Shown here piece after piece: positions 46,202 through 54,252 of a DNA stretch of 64,000 nt. The stretch's first letter is position 1; the number at the start of each line of letters is the position of its first letter. The translations under genes and the position numbers were made by a program. This DNA comes from Blastocatellia bacterium (lineage in GTDB: Bacteria; Acidobacteriota; Blastocatellia; UBA7656; JADIYM01). The stretch is from assembly GCA_021463145.1 (NCBI GenBank), contig JAJTWZ010000012.1, positions 1 through 64,000 on the forward strand. Reading direction: 5' to 3'. Below the pieces are notes generated by a model that was not told the origin of the DNA, made no database searches, and was given only the letters and a program-made list of their open reading frames with translations.

Positions 46202-46531
46202 CTATGCGCTGAACGACGACCCGCAGCCGCAGCCTCCCGTCGAGTTCGGGTTCTTGAACGTGAATCCCGAACCCATGACCGAGCTGACGTAGTCGATCTC
46301 AACGTTGTCCAGGTACTGGGCGCTGAACATATCGACAAATACCCGCACGCCGTTCATCTCCGACACACTGTCGTCCTCGCGGGGCGACTCTTCGATCTCC
46401 ATGGCGTACTGGAATCCCGAGCAGCCACCGGGAATCACACGAACGCGCAGTCCGCCCTCGTCCGAGAGTTCCTCTTCCGACATGAACTTCTTGACCTCGA
46501 GGGCCGCGGCTTCCGTCATCATGAGATTCAT
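46202..46531 (-). CDS. erpA: A-type iron-sulfur carrier (ErpA/IscA/HesB family)
   Basis: A 109-residue carrier with the three conserved Cys: GGCSGFQY (about residue 37) and GCGC near the C-terminus (GGCGCGSSFSA). It would deliver Fe-S clusters to apoproteins. It lies in an island with NifU-type, Mrp-type and SufR-type genes. Confidence 0.93.
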   Translation of the reverse strand: MNLMMTEAAALEVKKFMSEEELSDEGGLRVRVIPGGCSGFQYAMEIEESPREDDSVSEMNGVRVFVDMFSAQYLDNVEIDYVSSVMGSGFTFKNPNSTGGCGCGSSFSA

Positions 46532-46583
46532 CTTGATTCGTTCTCCTTAGCTGAAACAGAACTGACTTTTACGAACAACTAAA

Positions 46584-46919
46584 TTATCGCGACGCAAAGT
46601 CGCGCGTCACAAGCTTTCTCCACGCCGTGCTGAGCCGGCCGGATACGGAAGGTGGCTCTTCGGCGATCAATTCGCCAAATCCGGCGAGTTCCTGCCGGAA
46701 CTGTCGCTCGACCGACTCGCGAAGCGTCAAGAGCGAGCTTGGGCATCCGACACACGCTCCACGCAGCATGACGCGCACGTTGCAGCCTTCGACGCAGACG
46801 AGCTCGATGCCTCCACCGTGACGCGCGAGCGCGGGCCGGACCGACTCGAGAACTCGCTCGACGTCGGCGGCCTGAAAGGACTGCCCTGGCACGGTGCTGT
46901 TTGTCTGGTCGACGATCAT
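46584..46919 (-). CDS. NifU C-terminal domain-type Fe-S scaffold
   Basis: A 111-residue NfuA/NifU-C-like protein with VRPALARHGGGIELV and the cluster-binding CVGC (GACVGCPSS at about residue 56). It lacks the NifU N-terminal domain, as expected for stand-alone Nfu. A C-terminal extension of about 25 residues has no known role. Confidence 0.93.
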   Translation of the reverse strand: MIVDQTNSTVPGQSFQAADVERVLESVRPALARHGGGIELVCVEGCNVRVMLRGACVGCPSSLLTLRESVERQFRQELAGFGELIAEEPPSVSGRLSTAWRKLVTRDFASR

Positions 46920-47021
46920 GGTGGCTCGGTCACTTGCCGGTTGGTTGATTGACTGACTTCACGCCCGGCGTCCTTCGCCGTACTTAGTCCTGCGTCCGAG
47001 GACTCACTCCTTACATGCTTC

Positions 47022-47846
47022 TTACATGGAAATTGTCGGAAGCGCCTTTGCCGAAGCACCCGACGAAACAGCGTCGGCCACTTTGTCCGCGACCGATGCG
47101 AGCGCCCGCGCCTGGGGCGTGTCGGGATCGCGCAAGACGACAGGAATGCCGGCATCGCCGCTTTCGCGAACCGACGTCGCTAAAGGAATCCGGCCGAGCA
47201 ACTCACTGCTGAACTGCTCGGCAAGCGCCTGCCCACCGCCACTTCCGAAAATGTCGTGAACTGTCGAGCAGGAACTGCAAGTGAAGGAGCTCATGTTCTC
47301 CACGATGCCGATGAGCGGCACGCCGACCTGTTCGAACATGTTGATCGCCTTTCGCACGTCGGCGGTCGCGACGTCCTGAGGCGTCGTGACGACGACCGCA
47401 CCCTGGACGGGAACGAGCTGCGCCAGCGAGAGTTGAACGTCGCCCGTTCCCGGCGGCATGTCGACTACGAGCAAATCCAGCTCGCCCCACAGCACGTCCG
47501 AGAGGAACTGCCGAACTACCGTGTGCAGCATTGGACCACGCCAGACTACGGGCTTGTCGCCAGGGTTCAGAAATCCCATCGACATGACCTTCAGGCCGTG
47601 CGCCTCGAGCGGGATGATCTTCTGACCGTCGACTTCCGGTTGGCCAGCGAGGCCAACCATAAGCGGCACGTTGGGTCCATAAACATCCGTGTCGAGCAGG
47701 CCGACGCGCAATCCCTTTCGAGCAAGTGCGGCAGCTACGTTTACGGCGACTGTCGTCTTACCGACACCGCCCTTACCGGAACTCACCGCGACAATGCTGC
47801 GAATTCCGGTAATCGGCTCTTTGGGAGCCTGCTGATTTGCGCTCAT
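47022..47846 (-). CDS. mrp: Mrp/NBP35-type P-loop Fe-S carrier
   Basis: A 274-residue Mrp/ApbC carrier. The deviant Walker A is SGKGGVGKTT (about residue 24), the D-T-D-V-YGPN motif and VVDMPPGTGD follow, and the CxxC cluster site is CSSC (about residue 190). The N-terminal MIP18 domain of longer Mrp proteins is absent. ATG 47846 is preferred because of GAGGAGG; the frame extends to 47891. Confidence 0.93.
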   Translation of the reverse strand: MSANQQAPKEPITGIRSIVAVSSGKGGVGKTTVAVNVAAALARKGLRVGLLDTDVYGPNVPLMVGLAGQPEVDGQKIIPLEAHGLKVMSMGFLNPGDKPVVWRGPMLHTVVRQFLSDVLWGELDLLVVDMPPGTGDVQLSLAQLVPVQGAVVVTTPQDVATADVRKAINMFEQVGVPLIGIVENMSSFTCSSCSTVHDIFGSGGGQALAEQFSSELLGRIPLATSVRESGDAGIPVVLRDPDTPQARALASVADKVADAVSSGASAKALPTISM

Positions 47847-47986
47847 TCGCGCCTCCTCGATTTGTTTCCCTTCCCTGCTGCGGCCCAGCAACGGGCAACT
47901 TCGCGATCACTCGACCAATACGTATCCAAGGAAATCACGGCAGAAAGGGCTTCCGGAGAATCCAAGGCATCGCGGGCATCCGACGA

Positions 47987-49087
47987 CTACACATCCTGGT
48001 CACCGTTCAGACTCAGCGCGGCGAGCATCTCGTCGAGACGTTCGATGGTCACGCCATCCGAAAACTGGCCGTCTATCTCGACATTCGGCCCCGAGTCACA
48101 GGCCCCGAAGCAGTACGTAAGCTCCAGGGACAGCCCTGCTTCGGTCGGTACATCCGGAGCTACACCGTAGTTCGCGACGAGATGCTCGACAAGTTCGTCT
48201 GCACCGTTCATCGAACAGTGTACGTTCACGCAAACCGACATGCATATCTTGCGCGATGACTTGCGAAACGCCGAGTCTCCGTTCCCCTCAAGAATGGATT
48301 CGCCGGAATCGCCCGGTCCGGTCGTGGCGGACGAAGAGATTGCTGGCTCGTGAGTAAGTTCCAGAGAGACCAACTCCGGACCCGGCCGCACGGGACTGGC
48401 CGCCTCTGCCGATTCTGCGAGTGCACGCTGGGGTTCTGGCACTGTCCCTTCGAAAGGCAATATGCGGTACTCGCAAGAGCGGGCATCGTTAGCGATCATG
48501 CAACAAGTCTTCACGACCGATCCGCCAGTGACTTCGCTGTAAACCCGAAGTTCTTCGCGGCATACCTGCGGATAAAGGTCAGCAACGTCGCGAATCGGAC
48601 AGTTGTGCTCGACGATGCGATAACTGCCGTCGTCGAGCCTCTCGATGTCAGCAACGTAACCGCGATCGTTGAACTGCTTCGCGACGGCCTGAACCCGGGA
48701 GTCAAAATCCCGACCCTCCAGGTCGTGCTTGAGCGACGCAATGTTCACATCTGCCTGGTCCATCAACAACGCGTCGATAGCGCCAGCGCCATATCTCGTT
48801 CCAATCTGCGCAAGGAGGTCGCAAGCAAAGTCGGCGGATCTGTTAGGGAACAGCCCGTCACCTTCATCTGTCAATGAATAGATGAACTTAGGTCTGCCGC
48901 GTTCGCAACGTTCCAGGCTGTGGCCGATGAATCCCTGGTCCTCGAGTTGGTCGAGATGGCGACGGACGGCGACTTTGGAGATCTCGAGTTCCGTGGCAAG
49001 TGTCTCGACGCTCATCGTCCCCTGCCGCTTCAGCAGGTTGACAATTTCTGCGCGTGTGGACTGGAGCAGTTCGATGTGCGTCGACAT
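47987..49087 (-). CDS. SufR-like Fe-S repressor fused to a NuoE-like [2Fe-2S] thioredoxin-fold domain
   Basis: A 366-residue fusion. Residues 1-75 form a DeoR/ArsR-type winged helix (VETLATELEISKVAVRRHLDQL), 76-220 the SufR effector domain with HNCPI, a second Cys 12 residues on, and CC/C near 205-220, matching the [4Fe-4S] sensor arrangement. After a Ser/Pro-rich linker, residues 280-360 are a thioredoxin-like [2Fe-2S] domain like NuoE (SVCVNVHCSMNGA with Cx4C, then YCFGACDSGPNV with Cx3C). Normal SufR is about 220 residues and has no such domain. It is divergent from the ferritin-like gene and probably regulates this Fe-S island. Confidence 0.88.
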   Translation of the reverse strand: MSTHIELLQSTRAEIVNLLKRQGTMSVETLATELEISKVAVRRHLDQLEDQGFIGHSLERCERGRPKFIYSLTDEGDGLFPNRSADFACDLLAQIGTRYGAGAIDALLMDQADVNIASLKHDLEGRDFDSRVQAVAKQFNDRGYVADIERLDDGSYRIVEHNCPIRDVADLYPQVCREELRVYSEVTGGSVVKTCCMIANDARSCEYRILPFEGTVPEPQRALAESAEAASPVRPGPELVSLELTHEPAISSSATTGPGDSGESILEGNGDSAFRKSSRKICMSVCVNVHCSMNGADELVEHLVANYGVAPDVPTEAGLSLELTYCFGACDSGPNVEIDGQFSDGVTIERLDEMLAALSLNGDQDV

Positions 49088-49550
49088 TGCAGTTCAAAAT
49101 ACGCCGTTGTTTGGATTTGGTCAACTCCATCGTTACTAAATTCCGACGACTCGGGACGACTAGGTTTATTGCGAGCAACGGTCCTGGTTCGTGCGCGAGT
49201 GCTGTCACGGGGATCAAGGTTTGCTTCGTGTCGATCAGTTGATCCCCGAATCGTTTAACAGGTCGCAACGACAGTACGGGCAGGTATCACCATCGGTATG
49301 GGCGGAATAGACACCAGCAATGCCCAAGAAAGACCCAGGGACAGGCCTCGACAACCGCTCAAGTACTGCTCAAGTTGGTATCACGCCAACTGAACCTGAA
49401 TTTGTTGTTGAGACCCGTGTCCGGCAGGCGGCGCCCCTCTTGCAACCAAACTGCCGCTACGAAACACGGCCGTGCTCATACTTCCGCTCTTTGCCAGTAT
49501 TGTCGATCGAGGAGCGCAGCGGCCGCGCGTGGACCTGCACGATTCGCAGC

Positions 49551-49590
49551 ATGACTGAACATGACTGAACGTGACTGAACATGACTGGAT
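49551..49590 (+). repeat. Tandem 10-bp repeat
   Basis: Four contiguous copies of ATGACTGAAC (third copy GTGACTGAAC, fourth ATGACTGGAT). The unit contains in-frame stops in all copies, so it is not coding. Confidence 0.85.
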
Positions 49591-49625
49591 GAATTGGATG
49601 TGCTGGGTGTCGGCTCTGACTTGAC

Positions 49626-49664
49626 CCAATCGGGCAGTCGTCACATACTGCCCGTCCCGATTGG
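49626..49664. repeat. Imperfect inverted repeat
   Basis: CCAATCGGGCAGT and ACTGCCCGTCCCGATTGG form a stem with a small bulge and an eight-base loop. There is no T-run, so an operator or mRNA structure is more likely than a terminator. Confidence 0.5.
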
Positions 49665-49831
49665 CTCTTCGAGTCGGCCGCGTTTCCGCCACGGATCGGC
49701 CACGGATCGGCCACGGTTGGATACTTGGGGGCCTGGCGGTTGTTCGAGCTCGGATAGTGCACTTCAGCGAAGGGTGCCCGACAGCGCGACCAACTGGAAT
49801 CTATTGATACACTTAATGTTAGAGGTCAGGC

Positions 49832-50263
49832 GTGGAAGATATTGAGGCCGATTTACTGCTGCTTCGCGGGTTGGTTGCCCGCGAACTTGATACAATCAAC
49901 GTGTATCGGAGTCTTGCTGCCGAGACCGATGACGGACCGGCGCGTGAGTTTATTCTGCATGTCGTTGAGGAGGAAAAGTCGCATATTTCCGAAACTCTCA
50001 GGGTGATAGTAGGGCTCGATCCGGATCAGGCCGGGTTGCTTCAATCCGGATTTGCGGAAGGCCATCAGACTGGGCAGATTCCGGAACCTGTATCGACTAT
50101 AGGGTCGCTCGCCGTCGGGCCGATCTCGGCCGAGTCCGGCGCGAATCGTACTACCTCGGTCGCTGAAGATTCCTTCGCGGTCGAATCATCTACCCGAAGT
50201 CGACCCGTCGTGCCTAACGCCTGGACCGTGGGCAGTCTGCGAGGGCTTCCGTACCCTGAGTAG
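49832..50263 (+). CDS. Ferritin-like protein with encapsulin cargo-loading peptide
   Basis: A 143-residue protein from GTG 49832 (AGAGG upstream). The first 65 residues are two helices with E18 and E48-x-x-H51 (VARELDTINVYRSL, HVVEEEKSHISETL), the pattern of encapsulated ferritins (EncFtn), which form iron-oxidising decamers. A 60-residue Ser/Thr-rich linker ends in WTVGSLRG at 131-138, which matches the known cargo-loading peptide of encapsulin systems (consensus TVGSLRR/GSLKG). No encapsulin shell gene is in the window. It is probably packed into an encapsulin made elsewhere. Confidence 0.82.
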   Translation: MEDIEADLLLLRGLVARELDTINVYRSLAAETDDGPAREFILHVVEEEKSHISETLRVIVGLDPDQAGLLQSGFAEGHQTGQIPEPVSTIGSLAVGPISAESGANRTTSVAEDSFAVESSTRSRPVVPNAWTVGSLRGLPYPE

Positions 50264-50519
50264 ACGCTTCCTGTTACCCTATCTCATTGAATCTCATTGT
50301 ATTACTGTCCTTGTTCATGGTTCTGACTTGGCGTATATAGAGGCGCGTGATCCAAGAGTTCGCCCGAACTGAGAACGTTGCCAACTCGGAAGCAATTGAC
50401 GGTTCGGTGCTTGCGCGACTATTCTCAACGGTCTGACTTCGAGTTGGTCCCCACTGCTGCGCGAAGCCAGGCTTTGGGATCATCCCGGGAGACTCACCGA
50501 CTCATAACGGAGAATTCTG
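50264..50519. other. Intergenic region
   Basis: About 255 bp before the nuoI-like gene; relatively AT-rich. A GGAG lies just before ATG 50520. No other element was identified. Confidence 0.4.
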
Positions 50520-51008
50520 ATGTCAATTCTTTCAGAGGTCGTCGACACCGTCCGAACACTCGCTGGCGGTCTGGCGCATACAATTGCCAGAATTCCCCAA
50601 CCGAAGACCACGATCAGCTATCCCGAGGATCCAGTTCCCCTCTCGGCGCGGTTTCGAGGCGAACACTTCTTGGACACGGATGAAACGGGTCGGGAGCGTT
50701 GCGTAGCCTGCTTTCTCTGTTCGGCGATCTGCCCGGCCGAGGCGATCTACATCGAAGGCGCGGACGATCCTAGAGCATATCCAGATCGAGTGGGTGTCGA
50801 TGCGCGATTCGCGTCTGTTTATCGAATCGACTACGGCCGATGCATTCTGTGCGGGTTCTGTGTCGAGGCGTGCCCAAAGGATGCCATCAAGCATGGGCAT
50901 GATTTCGAAATGGCGTCCTATACACGCGAAGGATTGATCCGGGAGAAAGATGCGCTTCTGGCGAATCGAGATCGTCAAAGGGGCCTTCACATCACGATCC
51001 GGACGTAG
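50520..51008 (+). CDS. nuoI: NADH-quinone oxidoreductase subunit I-like ferredoxin
   Basis: A 162-residue NuoI homologue. The preceding RFRGEHFL, the two 4Fe-4S motifs CVACFLCSAICP and CILCGFCVEACP, and the C-terminal YTREGLIREKDALLA are all typical, so the electron path to the quinone should be intact. It is isolated: no other nuo genes are adjacent, apart from the NuoE-like domain in the SufR fusion 1.4 kb away. It could serve a partial complex I or a dedicated ferredoxin role for the neighbouring iron genes. Confidence 0.9.
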   Translation: MSILSEVVDTVRTLAGGLAHTIARIPQPKTTISYPEDPVPLSARFRGEHFLDTDETGRERCVACFLCSAICPAEAIYIEGADDPRAYPDRVGVDARFASVYRIDYGRCILCGFCVEACPKDAIKHGHDFEMASYTREGLIREKDALLANRDRQRGLHITIRT

Positions 51009-51047
51009 GACCGATCGGACGGGAGTTGCAGTGCTGGGGAGTCGCCG

Positions 51048-51079
51048 CGGGCTCGTCTAAGAGACGGGCCCGTTCTTTC
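51048..51079 (+). terminator. Rho-independent terminator after nuoI
   Basis: An 11-bp stem (CGGGCTCGTCT and AGACGGGCCCG, one G-T pair) with a three-base loop, followed by TTCTTTC. It lies 40 bp after the nuoI stop. Confidence 0.8.
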
Positions 51080-51180
51080 GTCCGGACGGACCCTAACCTG
51101 TCCGGTGTTTGTTGGCTTCTGTTGATACGCGCCGCACGAGGACGACTGGATGGCGAGCCACCATCCCGGCTTGAACCAAC

Positions 51181-51212
51181 ATGTAGCGGGCAAGTAGCGG
51201 GCATGTAGCGGG
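51181..51212 (+). repeat. Short direct repeats near parB
   Basis: Three copies of an 11-bp unit (ATGTAGCGGGC, AAGTAGCGGGC, ATGTAGCGGGA) in tandem, 130 bp from the parS-like site. Possibly part of the partition region. Confidence 0.6.
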
Positions 51213-51335
51213 ATGGCTCGGCCGAAACATTGGTAAACACCCCTGCTTGCCATGCTTGCATTCCTGAGGTTCTGAATTCGAGGCGCTGCTACTTCCTGGT
51301 TTCGTGTGTCGTCGTGTCGAATGAAGGGCACGAAT

Positions 51336-51351
51336 CGTTCCACGTGGAGCA
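51336..51351. promoter_or_regulatory. parS: parS-like palindrome
   Basis: CGTTCCACGTGGAGCA matches the bacterial parS consensus TGTTNCACGTGNAACA at 14 of 16 positions and lies about 90 bp after the parB stop. It is the obvious loading site for the adjacent ParB. Confidence 0.8.
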
Positions 51352-51438
51352 GCAGGTGTGCCGAGCGCACCGCAGAAGCGAAAGCGTTTGGGGGCGATCG
51401 ATTAATCCTGGCGGTATAGACTGTGGATTCGGTTGCGT

Positions 51439-52518
51439 CTACAGCACTCTCAGGAGCGCATCTATCGCCGCCGCTATCTCCGTCCTGCGCGCCGGGCCAT
51501 AATTGTCGGCATTCGTCGTCTCCAGCCGGTCGATAAGATCGTTGAATCTCACGTCAAGCATTGAGGTTCCTCGGCGCTGAAAACTCCTGACAGATTCGAC
51601 TGTCGTCGAAGATCGCTCTGTAACATGTTCGGGACCAGCCTCTGGATCGCCGATGAGCTTCAAAACCTCAGACTGGAGTGCGCGCACGGAGAGGCCGCCG
51701 GACTTTGCGCGTTCGATAAGCTCTACACGAAGCGACCTGGCGCGCTGCTCGTCTCCGCCCAGTCGTTCGGGCGTCAGCCGGGCAATCGCTCGGGCCTTGG
51801 AATAAGTAATCTGCCCGGCGCGAAGAGCGTCGAGTAGCTCGTCAGGTAGACTGAGAAGTGGCAGCCGGTGCGAGACGAACGACTGCCACGTAATCCTACC
51901 TACGCGATGAAAGACTTCCGCAACAAGCGGTTCGAGTCGAAGGACGGCGTCGTCCTTGGAGTTCCCGGCGAGGCGGTTGTTCAGCGCTCTCAGTAAACGA
52001 ATCGCTCCGACGTGAGGCCTCTCCGCGTCACGATATATCGACAAATCGGGATCAAGGCTGATCTTATCGGACAAGAGATCCAAGTAGCCTTCGGCCTCCT
52101 CCAGCACGTTCAGGTCTTCGCGCTGCAGATTTTCGACCATTGCTACAGTCCTGACATTGACGTCGTCGATTTCAACCACTCGGGCAGGTACAGTTTCGAG
52201 GCCCGCCGCCTGGGCGGCGCGCCAGCGCCTTTCTCCCGCAATAATCTCGAAAAACCCATCTCCGTCCGATGATCTGCGGACCAGGATGGGCTGAAGCACG
52301 CCGTGAACGCGAATGGACTCCGTCAGTTCTCGTAGCGACGCCGCGTCAAACGTCACACGCGGCTGATGTCTACCGGGCCTTAAGTGTGTTACCTGTATCT
52401 CCAATCCCGACGGCTCAGCAACGTCAGGGTCGCCAGCCTCGACGGCACGGCGAGTCGGATCGGCTACAGGCACAGAGCTCTGAAAGAGCGCGTCAATTCC
52501 AATTTGCTTCTTAGCCAC
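51439..52518 (-). CDS. parB: Partition protein ParB
   Basis: A 359-residue ParB. The N-terminal CTPase part has LRPGRHQPR, GVLQPILVR and the diagnostic GERRWRAAQAAG, followed by MVENLQREDLNVLEEAEGY. The central helix-turn-helix region is divergent and contains an insert (about 150-230) compared with chromosomal ParB. The C-terminal part should dimerise. The start GTG 52518 is chosen because GGAGG lies just before it; an ATG at 52533 would add five residues. Same strand and order as parA. Confidence 0.93.
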   Translation of the reverse strand: MAKKQIGIDALFQSSVPVADPTRRAVEAGDPDVAEPSGLEIQVTHLRPGRHQPRVTFDAASLRELTESIRVHGVLQPILVRRSSDGDGFFEIIAGERRWRAAQAAGLETVPARVVEIDDVNVRTVAMVENLQREDLNVLEEAEGYLDLLSDKISLDPDLSIYRDAERPHVGAIRLLRALNNRLAGNSKDDAVLRLEPLVAEVFHRVGRITWQSFVSHRLPLLSLPDELLDALRAGQITYSKARAIARLTPERLGGDEQRARSLRVELIERAKSGGLSVRALQSEVLKLIGDPEAGPEHVTERSSTTVESVRSFQRRGTSMLDVRFNDLIDRLETTNADNYGPARRTEIAAAIDALLRVL

Positions 52519-52723
52519 GAAATCCTCCACCATTGACTCACAAGCTGGACAGGCTCTGGCAGTCCCTCAACCATGGTCGGCCATCGCGAGCCGGTCTATT
52601 CCGCATCCCGCGATCAGCCGTTAACACGAGACCGCGCGAGAATCCATCCTGACAAATAAGAAAGCAAGTCGACAATCAAGCCGGCAAGCAAGCCGGACGA
52701 CGTAGTCCTTACCCAGCAACTCC

Positions 52724-53467
52724 TCATCCGCCGAGGGCATCCGCCAACCTTCGAATGTCAGCGATCCCATCGTAGCCAGGTTGGTGTTTCTGAACCGGCA
52801 CGGCATGGGCGCTCGCCTCCGCGAATGCAACTCCTCGACGAATCGGTTCGAACACCGTCAGCTTTTCACCGAGTCGGTTCTTTAGAACCTCATAACTCTC
52901 CGTATTCAGTCGCGTCCTCCGATCCAGAAGAGTCGGAACGACGCCAGCGATCTTCAGCTTCGGATTCAGTCCGCGCACTCGATCGATCGTCTCGAACAGG
53001 TGACGGGTCCCGCGCAGAGCCTTGATCTCACATTGGACTGGAATCAGGATCTCGGTGGCCGCGACAAGCACGTTGATTGAGATGTTACCGAGCGACGGCG
53101 GAGCATCGACAAAGATTACGTCGAAATCCGCCTCGACTTTCTCGAGCACCTGCCGCAACCGTAACTCTCGCCCGATTTCAGCAGCCAGTAGGAAGTCCGC
53201 TGCGGCCAAATCAATCGACGACGGGAGCACCGTCAGTCCGTGCATTTCTACAAGGCTCGGCAAAGCGCCGTGAAGAAGTGCATCGAACAAACTCGACTCG
53301 AGCCTGTCCGACTCGACGCCGAAGAACTCAGTCAGTGAAGCCTGCGGATCTGCATCCACGAGCAGGACCCGAGAACCGCGGATTGCGAACTCGTAGCCAA
53401 GATCTCGGGTAAGGGACGTCTTTCCGACGCCACCGGCCTGATTGAATACCGCGATTACACGTGCCAC
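52724..53467 (-). CDS. parA: Partition ATPase ParA with variant Walker A
   Basis: A 247-residue ParA. Walker A is NQAGGVGKTS, with Ala in the position of the signature Lys of the KGGVGKT motif. Walker A' VLLVDADPQ and Walker B IFVDAPPSLG are present. This NQAGGV form occurs in a subgroup of plasmid ParA proteins. The start is GTG 53467 with GGAG upstream. Iteron-like repeats precede it (53489-53552), suggesting RepA or ParA control of expression. Confidence 0.93.
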   Translation of the reverse strand: MARVIAVFNQAGGVGKTSLTRDLGYEFAIRGSRVLLVDADPQASLTEFFGVESDRLESSLFDALLHGALPSLVEMHGLTVLPSSIDLAAADFLLAAEIGRELRLRQVLEKVEADFDVIFVDAPPSLGNISINVLVAATEILIPVQCEIKALRGTRHLFETIDRVRGLNPKLKIAGVVPTLLDRRTRLNTESYEVLKNRLGEKLTVFEPIRRGVAFAEASAHAVPVQKHQPGYDGIADIRRLADALGG

Positions 53468-53488
53468 GTCTCATACTCCAGGTCTGCC

Positions 53489-53552
53489 AATTGCTGATAC
53501 TTGCAGAAAGATCCCAGACAGTTGGCATAGAACTATTGATACTTGGAGGAAA
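53489..53552 (+). repeat. Three iteron-like repeats upstream of parA
   Basis: Contiguous copies at 53489-53510 (TTGCTGATACTTGCAGAAAG core), 53511-53530 (degenerate) and 53531-53552 (ATTGATACTTGGAGGAAA core). They match the array at 54034-54252 and lie where the parA promoter should be, so initiator binding may repress parAB. Confidence 0.75.
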
Positions 53553-54033
53553 CCCCCACGCTGACCCTTTCAATGTGATATATGCCGAGAGACTTTTTAG
53601 GTTGCTCGTGGTGCTCTTTGACAAGCTGTGACAGGCTATGGCATCTCTCGACAGTTCCGACTCGCACTATCGCATAAACGTCCTTCCTTGTCATGGTCGA
53701 GAATCAGGGCAGAAGAGTTGCGTGAACTTGGCGTTTTTTTTTGGGGGGGGGATTTGGGCGCGTGCCCCAGGCAGGACGGTGGCGATACGACGGCGCACTT
53801 CCACCGAATCCAGCGTCACCAATCCAAATTTTGCCACCGATGCAGCCGCCGATGGTCCGAAGCGCACTAGTGGCCGGCACGCGCAGACTTGTTCAGGAGC
53901 AGGACCGGTTCCGTTCAGCCGATAGCACGGAAAGGGCAGTTCGTCTGACTCTGATCCCTCCGTAACCGACCGAAGCGTGGCTGCCCGTGGCACTACTCCG
54001 AACCTGCAACCAACAGCCGCCATTGCGACGGCA
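53553..54033. other. Left part of the origin region
   Basis: About 480 bp with no gene that I trust. It contains a homopolymer block of nine T then nine G (53734-53751). Several short frames cross it but change at the homopolymer and have no ribosome site. Confidence 0.5.
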
Positions 54034-54252
54034 GACTGCTGACATTTGGCGTAAAGATTGCTGATACTTGACGTAAATCCAGTGATTATTGACGTAAAGA
54101 TTGCTGATCAATGGCGGAAAGACTCGCGACTCATGGCGAAAACTGCATGAACAATGGAGGAACTACGGTCTCGACAACCCCGAACGATTACAGACACTTG
54201 GGGGAACCGATTGCTGACACTTGACGGAAGGGTCGCGACAGATGGAATAAGG
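54034..54252 (+). repeat. Iteron array of a replication origin
   Basis: Direct repeats of about 22 bp, consensus core TTGCTGACACTTGACG followed by GAAA. Copies start at 54034, 54056, 54078, 54099, 54121, 54143, 54186, 54209 and 54231. The spacing of two helical turns is typical for initiator binding. The array lies 500 bp before repA and on its strand. AT-rich sequence follows (54255-54300). Confidence 0.85.

Larger units (their letters stand above)
49088..49831. other. Intergenic region with short repeats and a hairpin
   Basis: About 740 bp upstream of the ferritin-like gene, lower in coding character, with no gene I can support. It holds the tandem repeat at 49551-49590, a partial 11-bp repeat (ACGGATCGGCC units) at 49689-49720, and a near-perfect inverted repeat at 49626-49664. 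Confidence 0.6.

Noticed and set aside
49088-50520. Possible encapsulin shell next to the cargo
   Set aside because: No frame of about 270 residues or HK97-like sequence is present.
51181-54252. CRISPR array
   Set aside because: Repeats are contiguous and degenerate without spacers; they fit iterons and partition repeats.
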